Below, piece after piece: positions 27,092 through 36,005 of a stretch of DNA of 64,000 bases. Positions within the stretch are counted from its first letter, which is position 1. The number at the start of each line of letters is the position of its first letter. The notes beneath the pieces were generated by a model. That model saw only the letters and a program-made list of their open reading frames with translations. It was not told where the DNA came from and searched no databases. The position numbers were made by a program, and so were the translations under genes. Source of the stretch: Bin34 sp963422415 (GTDB lineage: Bacteria; Chloroflexota; Anaerolineae; Caldilineales; Caldilineaceae); contig OY729430.1 of assembly GCA_963422415.1 (NCBI GenBank), positions 1,798,001-1,862,000 of the forward strand, read 5' to 3'.

Positions 27092-28555
27092 TTAGCCACA
27101 AAGATTGGAGTAGTTCGCCAAAGTTCCCGTGCTCCAAGGATTGTCCGTGGTCGAAGTGGAAACCACGAGATCGCCTGAGGCAAAACCCGCGGTACAGAGG
27201 CATCTCGGCGCAGTGGTGGAGGCTCTTGCCAGATCATTTTGCAGGCTCTGCGCTGTGGCCTGATTCAGCAAATTCGTGGCCAGTCCCAAGTTGTACATCT
27301 TCAGCAACTCGGCCTTGGCCCCTTCACCGCCATTGGGGCAATAGGTGTTGGCCGCCGACATGCGCCTATCGCAGGTTTGCAGATTCGGATCATTGAAGGC
27401 CAAGACTGTGCCGCGGCCAATGTAGTACCCCCGATTGCGCAGACAGGCAATGGTGTTTCGATCGCTGTTCACGATGGAGACATTGCTCATGTAGGAGAAA
27501 TGGCTGGAACGTCCCACTGTCTCGATGCAGCCGGCGCTGGTCCCGCAAATCCGGGCGTACGGTTGTGCCTCCAGATACTGGGTGAAGTTCACGAGAATGA
27601 AGTCGCCTCCGGGTATGGGCGCATACCCATCTATCGTGGGCCAGAACACCCGGTTGATCCAAGGCTTGGAGGTCGTAACCTGACCGGACGGGTAGGAGGA
27701 GACGAATCCGGCGCGGGCCGGAGCCGGCGAAACCACAGGTAGTCTGTTCCTGGCCCCAAGGTACTCGGTACCGAAATAGGAGGTGTTCTCCACCTTGCTC
27801 AGAGAGCTGGAGTATCTCTCGATCTCCACGCCATCTTCCTTCAGCTGATCATTCAGCGCACTGTAGCTCATGCGGCCCCGTCTTTGGAGCGTGTTATAGA
27901 CCTCACGCAGTTGATCGTTGATGCACTTCGTAAACCTTCTGTTGCTGACATCGTACAGACACCGGCGTGTCTCATCGAAAAAGTCGGCCATGCGCCCGTC
28001 ATCTTCATCAAATTCGTCATCGTTCCTGCTTGCACCGTCGCATTCGTTGGCGTTGTAGCAAATGTTGATGTTGATGGAACAGGATCTGTCGCCACTTTTG
28101 CAGAATCCCGTGGCCTCAAAATATTCGCTGGGGTCGACTTGAGGCCACGTCACCGTGGCTCCCTTGTCTTCCCAGCAGTCGTTGAAGTCTTTGTTCTTTT
28201 CGTGATAGTCGTCCCTGTTGCGCAGACTGCAGTCATTGAGGAGAACACTGTTGAAATAGTCTGTCCACTTGTTCGTGGTACTGGTACTCGTTGCTGTCCG
28301 AGCGGATATGTCGTCCTGCAGGCTGGAATCGGCCCGCACCTCCACATAACAGCCTTCGTCGACGTCATCATCGTCCGTGCATCCTCGAGTGGTCCACTGG
28401 GATCGCCTGCTTGAGGAGCTCACGATGTCAAACTGGTCAATGTCCGTATCCGTATAGTCGGCTGCCTGGACAATGGCGGGAGTTCCGAGCAAGGCGAACA
28501 GGCAGACCGCGAGGACGCTCACATAGCGCACTGCGGATTGGATGGGTCGGTTCAT
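27092..28555 (-). CDS. Secreted cysteine-rich protein, unknown family (copy 2)
   Basis: 487 residues with a clear Sec signal peptide (VSVLAVCLFALLGTPAIVQA-ADY). The mature part has 18 cysteines, even in number and spread over the whole chain, and Asp-rich stretches near the N-terminus (CTDDDDVDEGC, DEFDEDDGRM). It is a paralog of the protein at 29885-31303: CWEDKGATVTWP, ICYNANECD, RRCLYD, CPNGGEGAKAELLKMYNLGL, APRCLCTAGFASGDLVVS and NPWSTGT all have counterparts there. Its only extra pair is CGTSAGC. It lies 36 bp after a LysM-PA14 gene, so it is probably co-transcribed with it. I recognise no known domain; an extracellular disulfide-stabilised protein is the safe description. Confidence 0.8.
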   Translation of the reverse strand: MNRPIQSAVRYVSVLAVCLFALLGTPAIVQAADYTDTDIDQFDIVSSSSRRSQWTTRGCTDDDDVDEGCYVEVRADSSLQDDISARTATSTSTTNKWTDYFNSVLLNDCSLRNRDDYHEKNKDFNDCWEDKGATVTWPQVDPSEYFEATGFCKSGDRSCSININICYNANECDGASRNDDEFDEDDGRMADFFDETRRCLYDVSNRRFTKCINDQLREVYNTLQRRGRMSYSALNDQLKEDGVEIERYSSSLSKVENTSYFGTEYLGARNRLPVVSPAPARAGFVSSYPSGQVTTSKPWINRVFWPTIDGYAPIPGGDFILVNFTQYLEAQPYARICGTSAGCIETVGRSSHFSYMSNVSIVNSDRNTIACLRNRGYYIGRGTVLAFNDPNLQTCDRRMSAANTYCPNGGEGAKAELLKMYNLGLATNLLNQATAQSLQNDLARASTTAPRCLCTAGFASGDLVVSTSTTDNPWSTGTLANYSNLCG

Positions 28556-28591
28556 ATGGTTCTCCCTTGGCGGGTCATGAAAGTCTGACGG

Positions 28592-29488
28592 TCAGTTCTG
28601 GACCCAGTTGACGGATATGTGCGCATCAATGCTGGATTCGTAGTATTCGATCCGTACCCAGTGCGTGCCCTGAGGCGGAGCGTAGTCCTTGAAGTACAGC
28701 GTGGTCCCCTGTTCCTTCCACCCGTCAATCACTAGTACGCCACCTACCCATACGCGTACACCGTCATCGGTCAGCGCCATGAACCGATAGTTGCGTCCCG
28801 AGAAATGGTGGTTGCCTTGCCAAATGACACTGAAGTGGTCGACGCCTACGCCGGGCCCCGGACTCAAGGGCCCCCACGAGAAGTCGATGTTGGCATCCAC
28901 GCGGGTCAGAACGGGGGCCGAAGACTGCAGATAATTGTAGTAGTGCCCAGTCCAAGGCCCTACCTTGGATGCTGTCGGCACATAAGCCGTCACAGCGGGC
29001 ACTACCACCGGGGCCGCTGTATAGGTGGGCGCCGTGGAGATCGTGCTCCCCGACAAAGTGGTATAGGCAGGCAGGCAAAGCACGTACCCGTCGTAGATCG
29101 GGGAACTGGGGCTGAGATTGTTCATGCGTGCCAGCTCTTCGACTGCTACGCGGTACACTCCGGCGATCCAGGCCAGTGATTCATTGGGATTGACCGTATG
29201 CAGCCGGGGGCAATATCCCGGAGAAGATCCCAGCAAGGCCGCGGTGGGAACCCGGTACAGGGAGCCCCGAATTGGCTGGAGGTAGATCGCGACATGGGGA
29301 TTCAGGGAATGCAGCAACGCCACGGAAATGCCATGCCGTTGGGCAATGGACTGGTGGGTATCTCCCGCTTGCGCCTGATATGTGGATTGAAAGGTCTGGG
29401 CGTGGACCTCGTTGCTCCAAACCAAGCCTAGAAGCAACATGCCTGCCAGCGGCAAGGGCAGGCGAACGCGGTGAAACAGAGACTTCAT
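28592..29488 (-). CDS. Secreted LysM + PA14 domain protein (copy 2)
   Basis: 298 residues: signal peptide (LAGMLLLGLVWSNEVHAQ), two LysM-like repeats (YQAQAGDTHQSIAQRHGIS near residue 37 and LHTVNPNESLAWIAGVYRV near 96, each ending in a pro-rich strand), a linker, and a C-terminal PA14-type beta-barrel (about 178-298). The latter has GPWTGHYYNYLQ, FSVIWQGNHHF, FMALTDDGVRVWVGGVLVID and WVRIEYYESSIDAHISVNW. LysM binds peptidoglycan or chitin; PA14 domains often bind glycans and here keep the DDGxRxWxxG core. GGGAGG precedes the ATG at good spacing. It pairs with the cysteine-rich gene 36 bp downstream. Confidence 0.88.
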   Translation of the reverse strand: MKSLFHRVRLPLPLAGMLLLGLVWSNEVHAQTFQSTYQAQAGDTHQSIAQRHGISVALLHSLNPHVAIYLQPIRGSLYRVPTAALLGSSPGYCPRLHTVNPNESLAWIAGVYRVAVEELARMNNLSPSSPIYDGYVLCLPAYTTLSGSTISTAPTYTAAPVVVPAVTAYVPTASKVGPWTGHYYNYLQSSAPVLTRVDANIDFSWGPLSPGPGVGVDHFSVIWQGNHHFSGRNYRFMALTDDGVRVWVGGVLVIDGWKEQGTTLYFKDYAPPQGTHWVRIEYYESSIDAHISVNWVQN

Positions 29489-29884
29489 AACAGTACCTCC
29501 CGACTACGGGTGGCTGTCTGATTTCCTGCACAGTGCCCATTTCGGGAATTCCCGAATCAGTCGGACAGTGGTAACAGCTGCGAATCTAGGGTGGAGGGCG
29601 AAGCAAGGATGCGGTGTCTGCCTGCTGGCAACAACGAGCCCGGAGCAGGACTTCTCTAGTTTCGGATGTTCACTGAGCCCGAAGGGTACTTTGCAGGCAG
29701 GTCATGCCTACCCTCTTGTGAATCACTGAGATCAGTATACAAGACAATAAGAAAAGATTTTGTTATTCATGGCCGAAATGGCGAGTTCCGCAAAGACGCT
29801 GTGTTGTCTTGCAAGGAGTCGCACCGCGGCTGGTGCGACTCCTTGTTCGTTGTGATGCTAGTGCAATGCACGCGACTCGCTCCG
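29489..29884 (-). other. Intergenic region with a 14-bp hairpin
   Basis: Between the two LysM/cysteine-rich modules. It holds a perfect 14-bp inverted repeat (CAAGGAGTCGCACC at 29812-29825, complement at 29832-29845, 6-nt loop) about 40 bp past the stop of the cysteine-rich gene. It is a likely transcript end although no long T-run follows. The remainder should contain the promoter of copy 2; no gene is seen. Confidence 0.55.
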
Positions 29885-31303
29885 TTACCGGCATACATTG
29901 GCAGGACGGCGGGCAGTGGTACTGAACCACGGATTCGAGGAGGCACGCTCGGAGATGATCATGTCCTTTTCCTCAAATCCCGCTGCACAGAGACATTCCG
30001 GAGCCCGTACCCGGGCGTCTTCCAGATTGGTCCGCAGGGTGTGGGCCGCGGCGTCCGAAAGGATACCCGCCAACAGTCCATAATGGTACATCCTGTATAT
30101 GATGTACTGGGCCCCGATGTTTTCGGTGGGACAGATCTTCACGGCTTCGGCCACTCGTTCGTCACAGGCGATCAAATCCAGGTTGTTCAGAGCGACATTG
30201 TGTTCGTCATCCACATCGTATCCCCGATCATCCATGCAGTCGACTATCTTCCGATCTGTAATCTGGACATAGAAGTTGGTTAGATACTGCCGGAAGAAGG
30301 AGGATTCCCCTGCCAAGGTGAAATTCCCGATGACGGTGTTTTGGATCGGAACAGATCCGGACAGGTCAAAGTAGGACGTGACGTCGATGGTCAGGTACTC
30401 GTCCTGATTGGGTCGGAAACTGTAGCCACCTTTGTCCACCTCCTCTTCGTCCCGGAGAAGGTCGATGGGCGTGGCACCCTGCCAGCGGCGCTGATAGAAC
30501 TCGATCCTGGTCTCTGGATCTTCGTCCCGGGAAGGACCGGAATCCCCGCCGACATCGTTCAGGTCGTCATCGTAATCCCTGTTTTCATCGGTTGCGATCC
30601 CCAAGTCGTCCCATTTGCTTCTTTTCATCTCGTCAATCAGATCATCGTAATCATCGCGAGAACCCATTTCGTCATCAAGCCAATCCTGAAACTCATCGTC
30701 TATGCATTCCCAGACGTCTTCCTCATCGTCGTCATAGAGGCAACGGCCTGCATCATCCCAGAGATCGCCCACGACCGAGCTTGCACTGTCCCGATCTCGG
30801 GCTGAATCGTCAGAGGGATCGCAGTCCTCGGGGTTGTAGCAGACTGCCAGTTCAATGGCGCACTCAGTGTCGCTGCCGTCGCAGTGCGGGGTGATGTCAA
30901 ACTTGAAATCACTGCCCAGTTCAATGATCGGCCATTCCACCTCGTATCTTGAATTCCAACAGTTTTCAAACGCCTTGTTCTGGGCGCCTGTGCCGCGGCT
31001 GGGGATACTGTTGCCGCACTGGGTATTGAATTCGGTCGCCCAATCGGATTCCGTGGAAAGGGCAACGTCGGCCGGTCTTGTGACCCTGATTGTACAGTTC
31101 TCGTCTGTGTCGTCACAGTCGCCTGTGTCCCGAATCGAAAAGTATGCGGAGCGACCGCTGACCTCAATGATCTCAAACCTGTCTGTACCACCGGGAGTTG
31201 TAGAAGTGTCAGCCCAAGCGAAACTGGAAAGCGCCAGCAGGGACATGACAGTCAGGACGGATATGAGCAAGACCTTCGCAGGCACATTCATTCGCTTATG
31301 CAT
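29885..31303 (-). CDS. Secreted cysteine-rich acidic protein, unknown family (copy 1)
   Basis: 472 residues from the ATG at 31303 (GGAGG seven bases upstream); the longer open frame upstream has no features. Signal peptide VLLISVLTVMSLLALSSFAWA. The mature chain has 16 cysteines, each with a counterpart in the paralog at 27092-28555 (for example CWNSRYEVEWP, VCYNPEDCD, GRCLYDDDEEDVWECIDD, KICPTENIGAQYI, APECLCAAGFEEKDMIIS). It is very acidic, with an Asp/Glu-dense middle (roughly residues 160-260), which could bind calcium; no EF-hand or dockerin motif is evident. It follows a LysM-PA14 gene after about 220 bp. No known family recognised. Confidence 0.8.
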   Translation of the reverse strand: MHKRMNVPAKVLLISVLTVMSLLALSSFAWADTSTTPGGTDRFEIIEVSGRSAYFSIRDTGDCDDTDENCTIRVTRPADVALSTESDWATEFNTQCGNSIPSRGTGAQNKAFENCWNSRYEVEWPIIELGSDFKFDITPHCDGSDTECAIELAVCYNPEDCDPSDDSARDRDSASSVVGDLWDDAGRCLYDDDEEDVWECIDDEFQDWLDDEMGSRDDYDDLIDEMKRSKWDDLGIATDENRDYDDDLNDVGGDSGPSRDEDPETRIEFYQRRWQGATPIDLLRDEEEVDKGGYSFRPNQDEYLTIDVTSYFDLSGSVPIQNTVIGNFTLAGESSFFRQYLTNFYVQITDRKIVDCMDDRGYDVDDEHNVALNNLDLIACDERVAEAVKICPTENIGAQYIIYRMYHYGLLAGILSDAAAHTLRTNLEDARVRAPECLCAAGFEEKDMIISERASSNPWFSTTARRPANVCR

Positions 31304-31525
31304 TGATGATCCTCCAGGAACCTTCTCTTCGTTCTGGTTGTGTTCAGGGGTGCAACGCTGGGAAGACGCTGCAGGGTGTCGCTTACGATTTCCTTGGTTC
31401 GCTTGCAATCCGGTTGCGGGTGTAGACGCTTGATTCTTTACGGGTTTGGACCCCAGGAAGTCATACAAGCCGATGGGCCACGCCAAGGGCAGAGAGAGGT
31501 AGTGGCTTTCTCTGCCCTCTCGCCA

Positions 31526-32881
31526 TTATCTTGTCGGAGCCCAGTTGACTATGGCAGTCGCATCCAAGCGGGCATCGTAGTACTCCACCCGCACCGTATG
31601 GTTGCCATACCGCGGCGTGTAGTCCGTGTAGTACAAGGTTTGGGATTGGTCCTTCCAACCGTTGATGATCAGGGCATCGTCCACCCAGATGCGGATGCCG
31701 TCGTCGGCTAGGGCAATGAAGTGGTACTCGCCTCCGGTGAAGAAGAAGTTGCCGGTCCACTGCACACTGAACCCATCGGCGGGTACGCTTCCGGCGGGAC
31801 TGCCGGTGCCCCAGTCAAAGGCGATCTGAGCATCCTGGCGAGTGACCGCGGGGCCACCCTGGACATTCGGATTGATGTAATAGCGGCCGGTCCAAGGGCC
31901 TTGGGAATTGTAGTTGAAATAGGTCCTGGCAGGCACAGGCGGCGCAGGCCGCGGCGCGGCAGTTCCAGGTTGTGGGGCGGCCGGCGCGGGCTGCGGTGTC
32001 GGCGCGGCGGTTCCAGGTTGTGGGGCGGCCGGCGCGGGCTGCGGTGTCGGCGCGGCGGTTCCAGGTTGTGGGGCGGTCGGTGCAGACTGCGGTGTCGGCG
32101 TTACAAGGGCAGGCCGCGGTGCCGGCGTCGGTCTTGGCAGGGATATGGCTGGCAGCAGATGCTGCAGGCTGGCACAATTCTCCGGCACCCAAAGTCGGGT
32201 GTTCACGTATACCAGACTGGGATTGGCAACGTTGTTCACGGCTACCAACGTGCGGGCAGTGCAGTCATACTGTCGGGCTATCAGGCTCAGATATTCGCCC
32301 CGAACCACGGTGTGATATACCCCTTTCCCCTCTCCTGGCTTGGGCAAGGTCGTAGGCGGCGCAGCTTTCTGTGGGGTGTCATCGGCTTTCTGTGGGGCGT
32401 CATCGGTGTCCGAGTCCACTTCGTCGCCATCGTCTTCGACCACGGGAATGCAGAGAGAAAACCCGATTACCAGTTCGTCCGTGACCACCATATTGTTGAC
32501 CAAGGCCAGAATGCCCGGGTTGATGTCATGGGCCGTGGCGATGGTGTTCCAGGTGTCACTGGCCGCGACGGTGTAGGATCTCGGACATTCTGCCTGCGCG
32601 GAGCCCGGATCGATTTCTTCGACTTCGGGAGCAGGTATCTGGATGGGGGTCCCAACATAAATCTCGTTGGGATCGGTAATGTCCGGATTGATCGCCAGCA
32701 GCTCCTCGATCGTCAGCCCGTGGGCGTCCGCCACCGAGTTGAACGTATCATCGATCCGGACATAGTAGGTGGTCGTGTCCTCGGCCCAGGAGACAGAACT
32801 CACAAAAGCCAGCAGCAGGCCCGTGACCACAATCAGTTTGAGCAGGGAGTCCCTTCCCAACTTCATTTTTGTTCTGTTCAT
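31526..32881 (-). CDS. Secreted LysM + PA14 domain protein (copy 1)
   Basis: 451 residues from the ATG at 32881 (GGGAG at proper spacing). Signal peptide LIVVTGLLLAFVSSVSWAE, then three LysM repeats (YYVRIDDTFNSVADAHGLT; YTVAASDTWNTIATAHDIN; YHTVVRGEYLSLIARQYDC). An Asp-rich linker separates LysM 2 and 3. A long Pro/Ala/Thr linker with three exact 16-residue repeats follows, then a PA14-type barrel with FIALADDGIRIWVDDALIIN and VRVEYYDARLDATAIVNW. It is the larger paralog of 28592-29488 and precedes its own cysteine-rich gene, so the pair is a duplicated unit. Probably secreted and wall-bound. Confidence 0.88.
   Translation of the reverse strand: MNRTKMKLGRDSLLKLIVVTGLLLAFVSSVSWAEDTTTYYVRIDDTFNSVADAHGLTIEELLAINPDITDPNEIYVGTPIQIPAPEVEEIDPGSAQAECPRSYTVAASDTWNTIATAHDINPGILALVNNMVVTDELVIGFSLCIPVVEDDGDEVDSDTDDAPQKADDTPQKAAPPTTLPKPGEGKGVYHTVVRGEYLSLIARQYDCTARTLVAVNNVANPSLVYVNTRLWVPENCASLQHLLPAISLPRPTPAPRPALVTPTPQSAPTAPQPGTAAPTPQPAPAAPQPGTAAPTPQPAPAAPQPGTAAPRPAPPVPARTYFNYNSQGPWTGRYYINPNVQGGPAVTRQDAQIAFDWGTGSPAGSVPADGFSVQWTGNFFFTGGEYHFIALADDGIRIWVDDALIINGWKDQSQTLYYTDYTPRYGNHTVRVEYYDARLDATAIVNWAPTR
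31962..32105. repeat. Three 48-bp tandem repeats in the LysM-PA14 linker
   Basis: Units begin at 31962, 32010 and 32058 (each starting GTTCCAGGTTGTGGGGCGG). They encode the 16-residue unit PTPQPAPAAPQPGTAA. The third copy has a few substitutions. The length is a multiple of three, so copy-number changes would keep the frame. Confidence 0.9.
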
Positions 32882-33161
32882 AGAATCGCTCCCAACAATG
32901 TTCGTCCTGGCGGACTGCGAGTTCAATGGCATCGGACCTCCCCCGTGGCGGCGTTGGCGCGGCGCCTTGTTTGTTGCAGCTGCGCATTACAGAGTGGCAG
33001 GATCGAGGTCCTGATTCTGGAAACTGCAAAAGCGGGCAAAGCCCTTACCATAGCAAGACGAATGAAAATGTTTTGTGTTGCAAATCTGATTGACCGGCGC
33101 CTGCCCCGCCTTGAACCCATCCTGAGATCCGGGATCTGTGCAGCCGACATTGCACCAGACT

Positions 33162-35075
33162 ATGACCATTGCCGTAGCTGATCAACTCGAAAAAAGGTAT
33201 GGAGCCGACCTGGTTTTTCACAAGGTCAGCTTCCGGGTGGAATGGGGAGACCGGATTGGCCTGATCGGCCCCAATGGCAGCGGCAAATCCACCCTGTTGC
33301 GGATCGTGGCGGGCCAGGACGATATGTTTGACGGATCCTTGGTACACAGCCAGGGCCTAGATGTGGGCTATCTGCGGCAGGAGCTGCCAGGCACGGAGAG
33401 GCGCTCGGTCCTGGAGTTTCTAGACTCGGCGCATGCCGCCGTGCACCGTCTGGAGAATCGGCTGGAAGTCTTGGGAGCGCAACTGACGGAGTTCCCTGCG
33501 GCGGCTGCGCATCAGGCGTTGTTGGCGGAATATGGCGACTTGCAGGCCGAGATGGAGCGCCGAGGCGGGTATGACACGGAACGCCGTACACGGGAAGCGC
33601 TGCAGGGATTGCGCATTCCCCGGGAGGTCTGGGACAATCCGGTTTCCAGCCTCAGTGGCGGTCAAAGGACCCGGTTGCATTTGGGGAAGCTCATTCTGGA
33701 GCGTCCCCAGTTGCTGCTGCTGGACGAACCAACCAACTATCTGGACACCCTGTCCCTTCCTTGGTTGATTGGTGTCCTGACCAAGTGGTCGGGCGCCCTC
33801 GTTTTGGTGTCCCATGACCCGGACTTCATGGATCAGGTGGTGAACCGCATCTGGGAGATGAATCATCACCGCCTGGCACGGTACACCGGCAACCACAGCA
33901 GCTACAGGGTGCAGAAGAAAGCCCGGGACGAACGCCAGGCCAAGGAGTTCAAGGCCCAAGAAGAGTACATTGCCAAGACCGAAGACTTCGTTCGCCGCTT
34001 CAAGGCCGGTTCGCTCAGCAAGCAAGCTCGCGGTCGCGAGACACGCCTGAAACGTTATCTGGCCACGCAGGCGATCGAGAATCCCAAGAAGACGAAGAGG
34101 CTGTCCCTCCGTTTTCCCACGGCCAGTCGCAGTGGCGAGATAGTGACCCGTTTCAAGGGGCTGGCTGCCGGCTATGACAGACGATCCCCTATTGTCAAGG
34201 TGGAGGAACAAGAGATTCGGCGTCTTGAACGCATCGCTTTAGTCGGCCCCAATGGCATCGGCAAATCTACGCTGCTGCGCACGCTGGTGGGACAGTTGCA
34301 GCCTTTGGCGGGTCTGTTGCAGATCGGGGCCAATGTCCGTATCGGCTACTTCGCCCAGCATCAGGTCGACGATGACTTCGCGGCCATGGATTCAGCCCGC
34401 ACCCCATTTGACTTCATCTTGGATGCCAAGGCCATGCAGGATCAGGAGGTCCGCAGCCATCTGGGTCTGTTTCAGCTGTCGGGGGAAGACGTGTTTCGGC
34501 CACTGGGCACGTTGTCAGGCGGTCAGAAGAGTCGGCTGGCCCTTGCCCTGCTGGCCTTGGAGGAGACCAATTTCCTGATCCTGGACGAACCCATGAGTCA
34601 CTTCGACAGTTCCGCGGTCCTAGAGAGGGCTTTGCAGCAGTATGACGGCACCATCCTCTTCGTGTCCCACGATTCGGCCGTCGTGGATGCCCTGGCCACG
34701 GCGGTATGGGAGATTTCGTCTCCCGGTGCAGGACAGCCGGCTTCCGTGGATCTGCGCCGGGATGCAGACGGCGGGAGAGAGACGGAAACCGATTTCAATC
34801 CCGATCGCTTCAAGACCCGTTCTGGGCGCAGGGTGGGCGCGCGGCTGCGGAAGGGCGAATCGTCCAAGGGGCGGAGCTCGATCCAAGAACGAGAAGACGG
34901 CCTGGTCGCGGAAATCGACGCCATTGAGGGCCGCATGTCGCGTGTAGTCGAAAGGCTGACTGCAGCCGGCGCAGCCGGAGATGGCGAGGCCATCCGCAAG
35001 CTGAACAAGGCCCACAAGTACCTGCAAGCCCAAGCGGATCAACGCTGGGCCGAGCTGGCCCAGCTGCAGGAGTAG
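33162..35075 (+). CDS. ABC-F family ATPase
   Basis: 637 residues: two ATPase domains on one chain with no membrane segment. Domain 1 has GPNGSGKSTLL, LSGGQRTRLHLGKL and LLLLDEPTNYLDT; domain 2 has GPNGIGKSTLL, LSGGQKSRLALALL and LILDEPMSHFDSS, the last differing from the usual DEPTNHLD. Between them lies a charged linker (about residues 240-300) like the P-site tRNA-interaction motif, and the C-terminus is a coiled coil. ABC-F proteins act on ribosomes in translation or antibiotic resistance. The ATG at 33162 gives the standard N-terminus. coaE follows 5 bp after the stop. Confidence 0.93.
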   Translation: MTIAVADQLEKRYGADLVFHKVSFRVEWGDRIGLIGPNGSGKSTLLRIVAGQDDMFDGSLVHSQGLDVGYLRQELPGTERRSVLEFLDSAHAAVHRLENRLEVLGAQLTEFPAAAAHQALLAEYGDLQAEMERRGGYDTERRTREALQGLRIPREVWDNPVSSLSGGQRTRLHLGKLILERPQLLLLDEPTNYLDTLSLPWLIGVLTKWSGALVLVSHDPDFMDQVVNRIWEMNHHRLARYTGNHSSYRVQKKARDERQAKEFKAQEEYIAKTEDFVRRFKAGSLSKQARGRETRLKRYLATQAIENPKKTKRLSLRFPTASRSGEIVTRFKGLAAGYDRRSPIVKVEEQEIRRLERIALVGPNGIGKSTLLRTLVGQLQPLAGLLQIGANVRIGYFAQHQVDDDFAAMDSARTPFDFILDAKAMQDQEVRSHLGLFQLSGEDVFRPLGTLSGGQKSRLALALLALEETNFLILDEPMSHFDSSAVLERALQQYDGTILFVSHDSAVVDALATAVWEISSPGAGQPASVDLRRDADGGRETETDFNPDRFKTRSGRRVGARLRKGESSKGRSSIQEREDGLVAEIDAIEGRMSRVVERLTAAGAAGDGEAIRKLNKAHKYLQAQADQRWAELAQLQE

Positions 35076-35080
35076 GCGAC

Positions 35081-35689
35081 ATGGATGGCAAGCCACTGGT
35101 AGTGGGCATTACCGGCAACATCGGCGTGGGCAAGTCCACCGTTATGCAGTTGTTGGCCGCCAAGGGAGCCGCCCTCATCGACATGGACCAGATCACGCGC
35201 CGGACCCTGCATTCTTCGGGGCTCGGGTATCCGCACGTGGTGCAGGAGTTCGGTCGGGAGATCCTGCAGGAATCCGGAGAAATCGATCGGGCCCGGCTGG
35301 GTCGCCAAGTCTTTGGCGATCCCGCTCGGCTTGCCGCCTTGGAAGGGATTCTGCATCCCATCGTGTTCGAGATGGCCAAGACGGATCTGGCGCACGTGCG
35401 GGTCCCTCTCGTGGCTATTGAGGCCATCAAGCTGTTGGAGGCCGGAACCACCCGTCGACTGTGTGATCAGATCTGGGTGGTCACAGCTCCGCGGGAGACC
35501 CAGCTGCAGAGACTGCTCGCGCAACGCGGCATGGCCGAAGAGGACGTCCATCAACGCATGGCCCACCAGACCAGCGCAGCCTGGAAGGTCGCGCAGGCGG
35601 ACAGGGTCATTGTCAACTCTGGCACAATGCAGGATCTGGCTGACCAGATCGATGGGATCTGGGCAGAGGCGCTGGGCCCGAACACCTAG
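35081..35689 (+). CDS. coaE: Dephospho-CoA kinase
   Basis: 202 residues, usual length. It phosphorylates dephospho-CoA in the last step of coenzyme A synthesis. The P-loop is GITGNIGVGKSTV, followed by DMDQITRRTLH (substrate-binding Asp), LGRQVFGDPARLAALEGILHP and a lid segment (LAQRGMAEEDVHQRM). It starts 5 bp after the ABC-F stop and is probably co-transcribed. Confidence 0.95.
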   Translation: MDGKPLVVGITGNIGVGKSTVMQLLAAKGAALIDMDQITRRTLHSSGLGYPHVVQEFGREILQESGEIDRARLGRQVFGDPARLAALEGILHPIVFEMAKTDLAHVRVPLVAIEAIKLLEAGTTRRLCDQIWVVTAPRETQLQRLLAQRGMAEEDVHQRMAHQTSAAWKVAQADRVIVNSGTMQDLADQIDGIWAEALGPNT

Positions 35690-35746
35690 GAATGCCAGTC
35701 ATTCTGTCGGTCTGACAGGAGGCTGGTGTACACTTGAAAGTTGGAT

Positions 35747-35986
35747 ATGGGAGAGAAGGAGCACACGGGAAACGCAACCATTTTTCGTAGCCTCATTGGC
35801 CGCCCCGCCATCAGGACTTGGGTTGTCCTCTGCGTTGCCATGCTGGCGATTCTGGCCATCACTTCCCATGATGCTCTGTCCACTCTGTCTATGTGGCTGC
35901 TCTTCGGCAGTCTTGTGATTCTGCTTGCGACTCTTTGCACCGGACTGCTCTTCGCCCCCGGGACAAAGAGTCGCGACGTCCCCTGA
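35747..35986 (+). CDS. Small membrane protein, unknown
   Basis: About 79 residues with two probable membrane helices (TWVVLCVAMLAILAI and LSMWLLFGSLVILLATLC) joined by a short polar loop. It fits between coaE and dnaJ in the same direction and ends 19 bp before dnaJ. The start is uncertain: ATG at 35747 or TTG at 35741, neither with a strong ribosome-binding site. No family recognised. Confidence 0.45.
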   Translation: MGEKEHTGNATIFRSLIGRPAIRTWVVLCVAMLAILAITSHDALSTLSMWLLFGSLVILLATLCTGLLFAPGTKSRDVP

Positions 35987-36005
35987 TACTGAACACAACT
36001 ACAGC

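Noticed and set aside
31962..32105. Possible CRISPR-like repeat array
   Set aside because: The three 48-bp units are contiguous with no spacers and stay in frame within a coding region, so they are protein repeats.
31721..33181. Plus-strand 486-residue frame opposite the LysM-PA14 gene
   Set aside because: Mirror of the LysM-PA14 coding region; composition reflects antisense of Pro/Ala repeats (Gly/Arg/Trp-rich).
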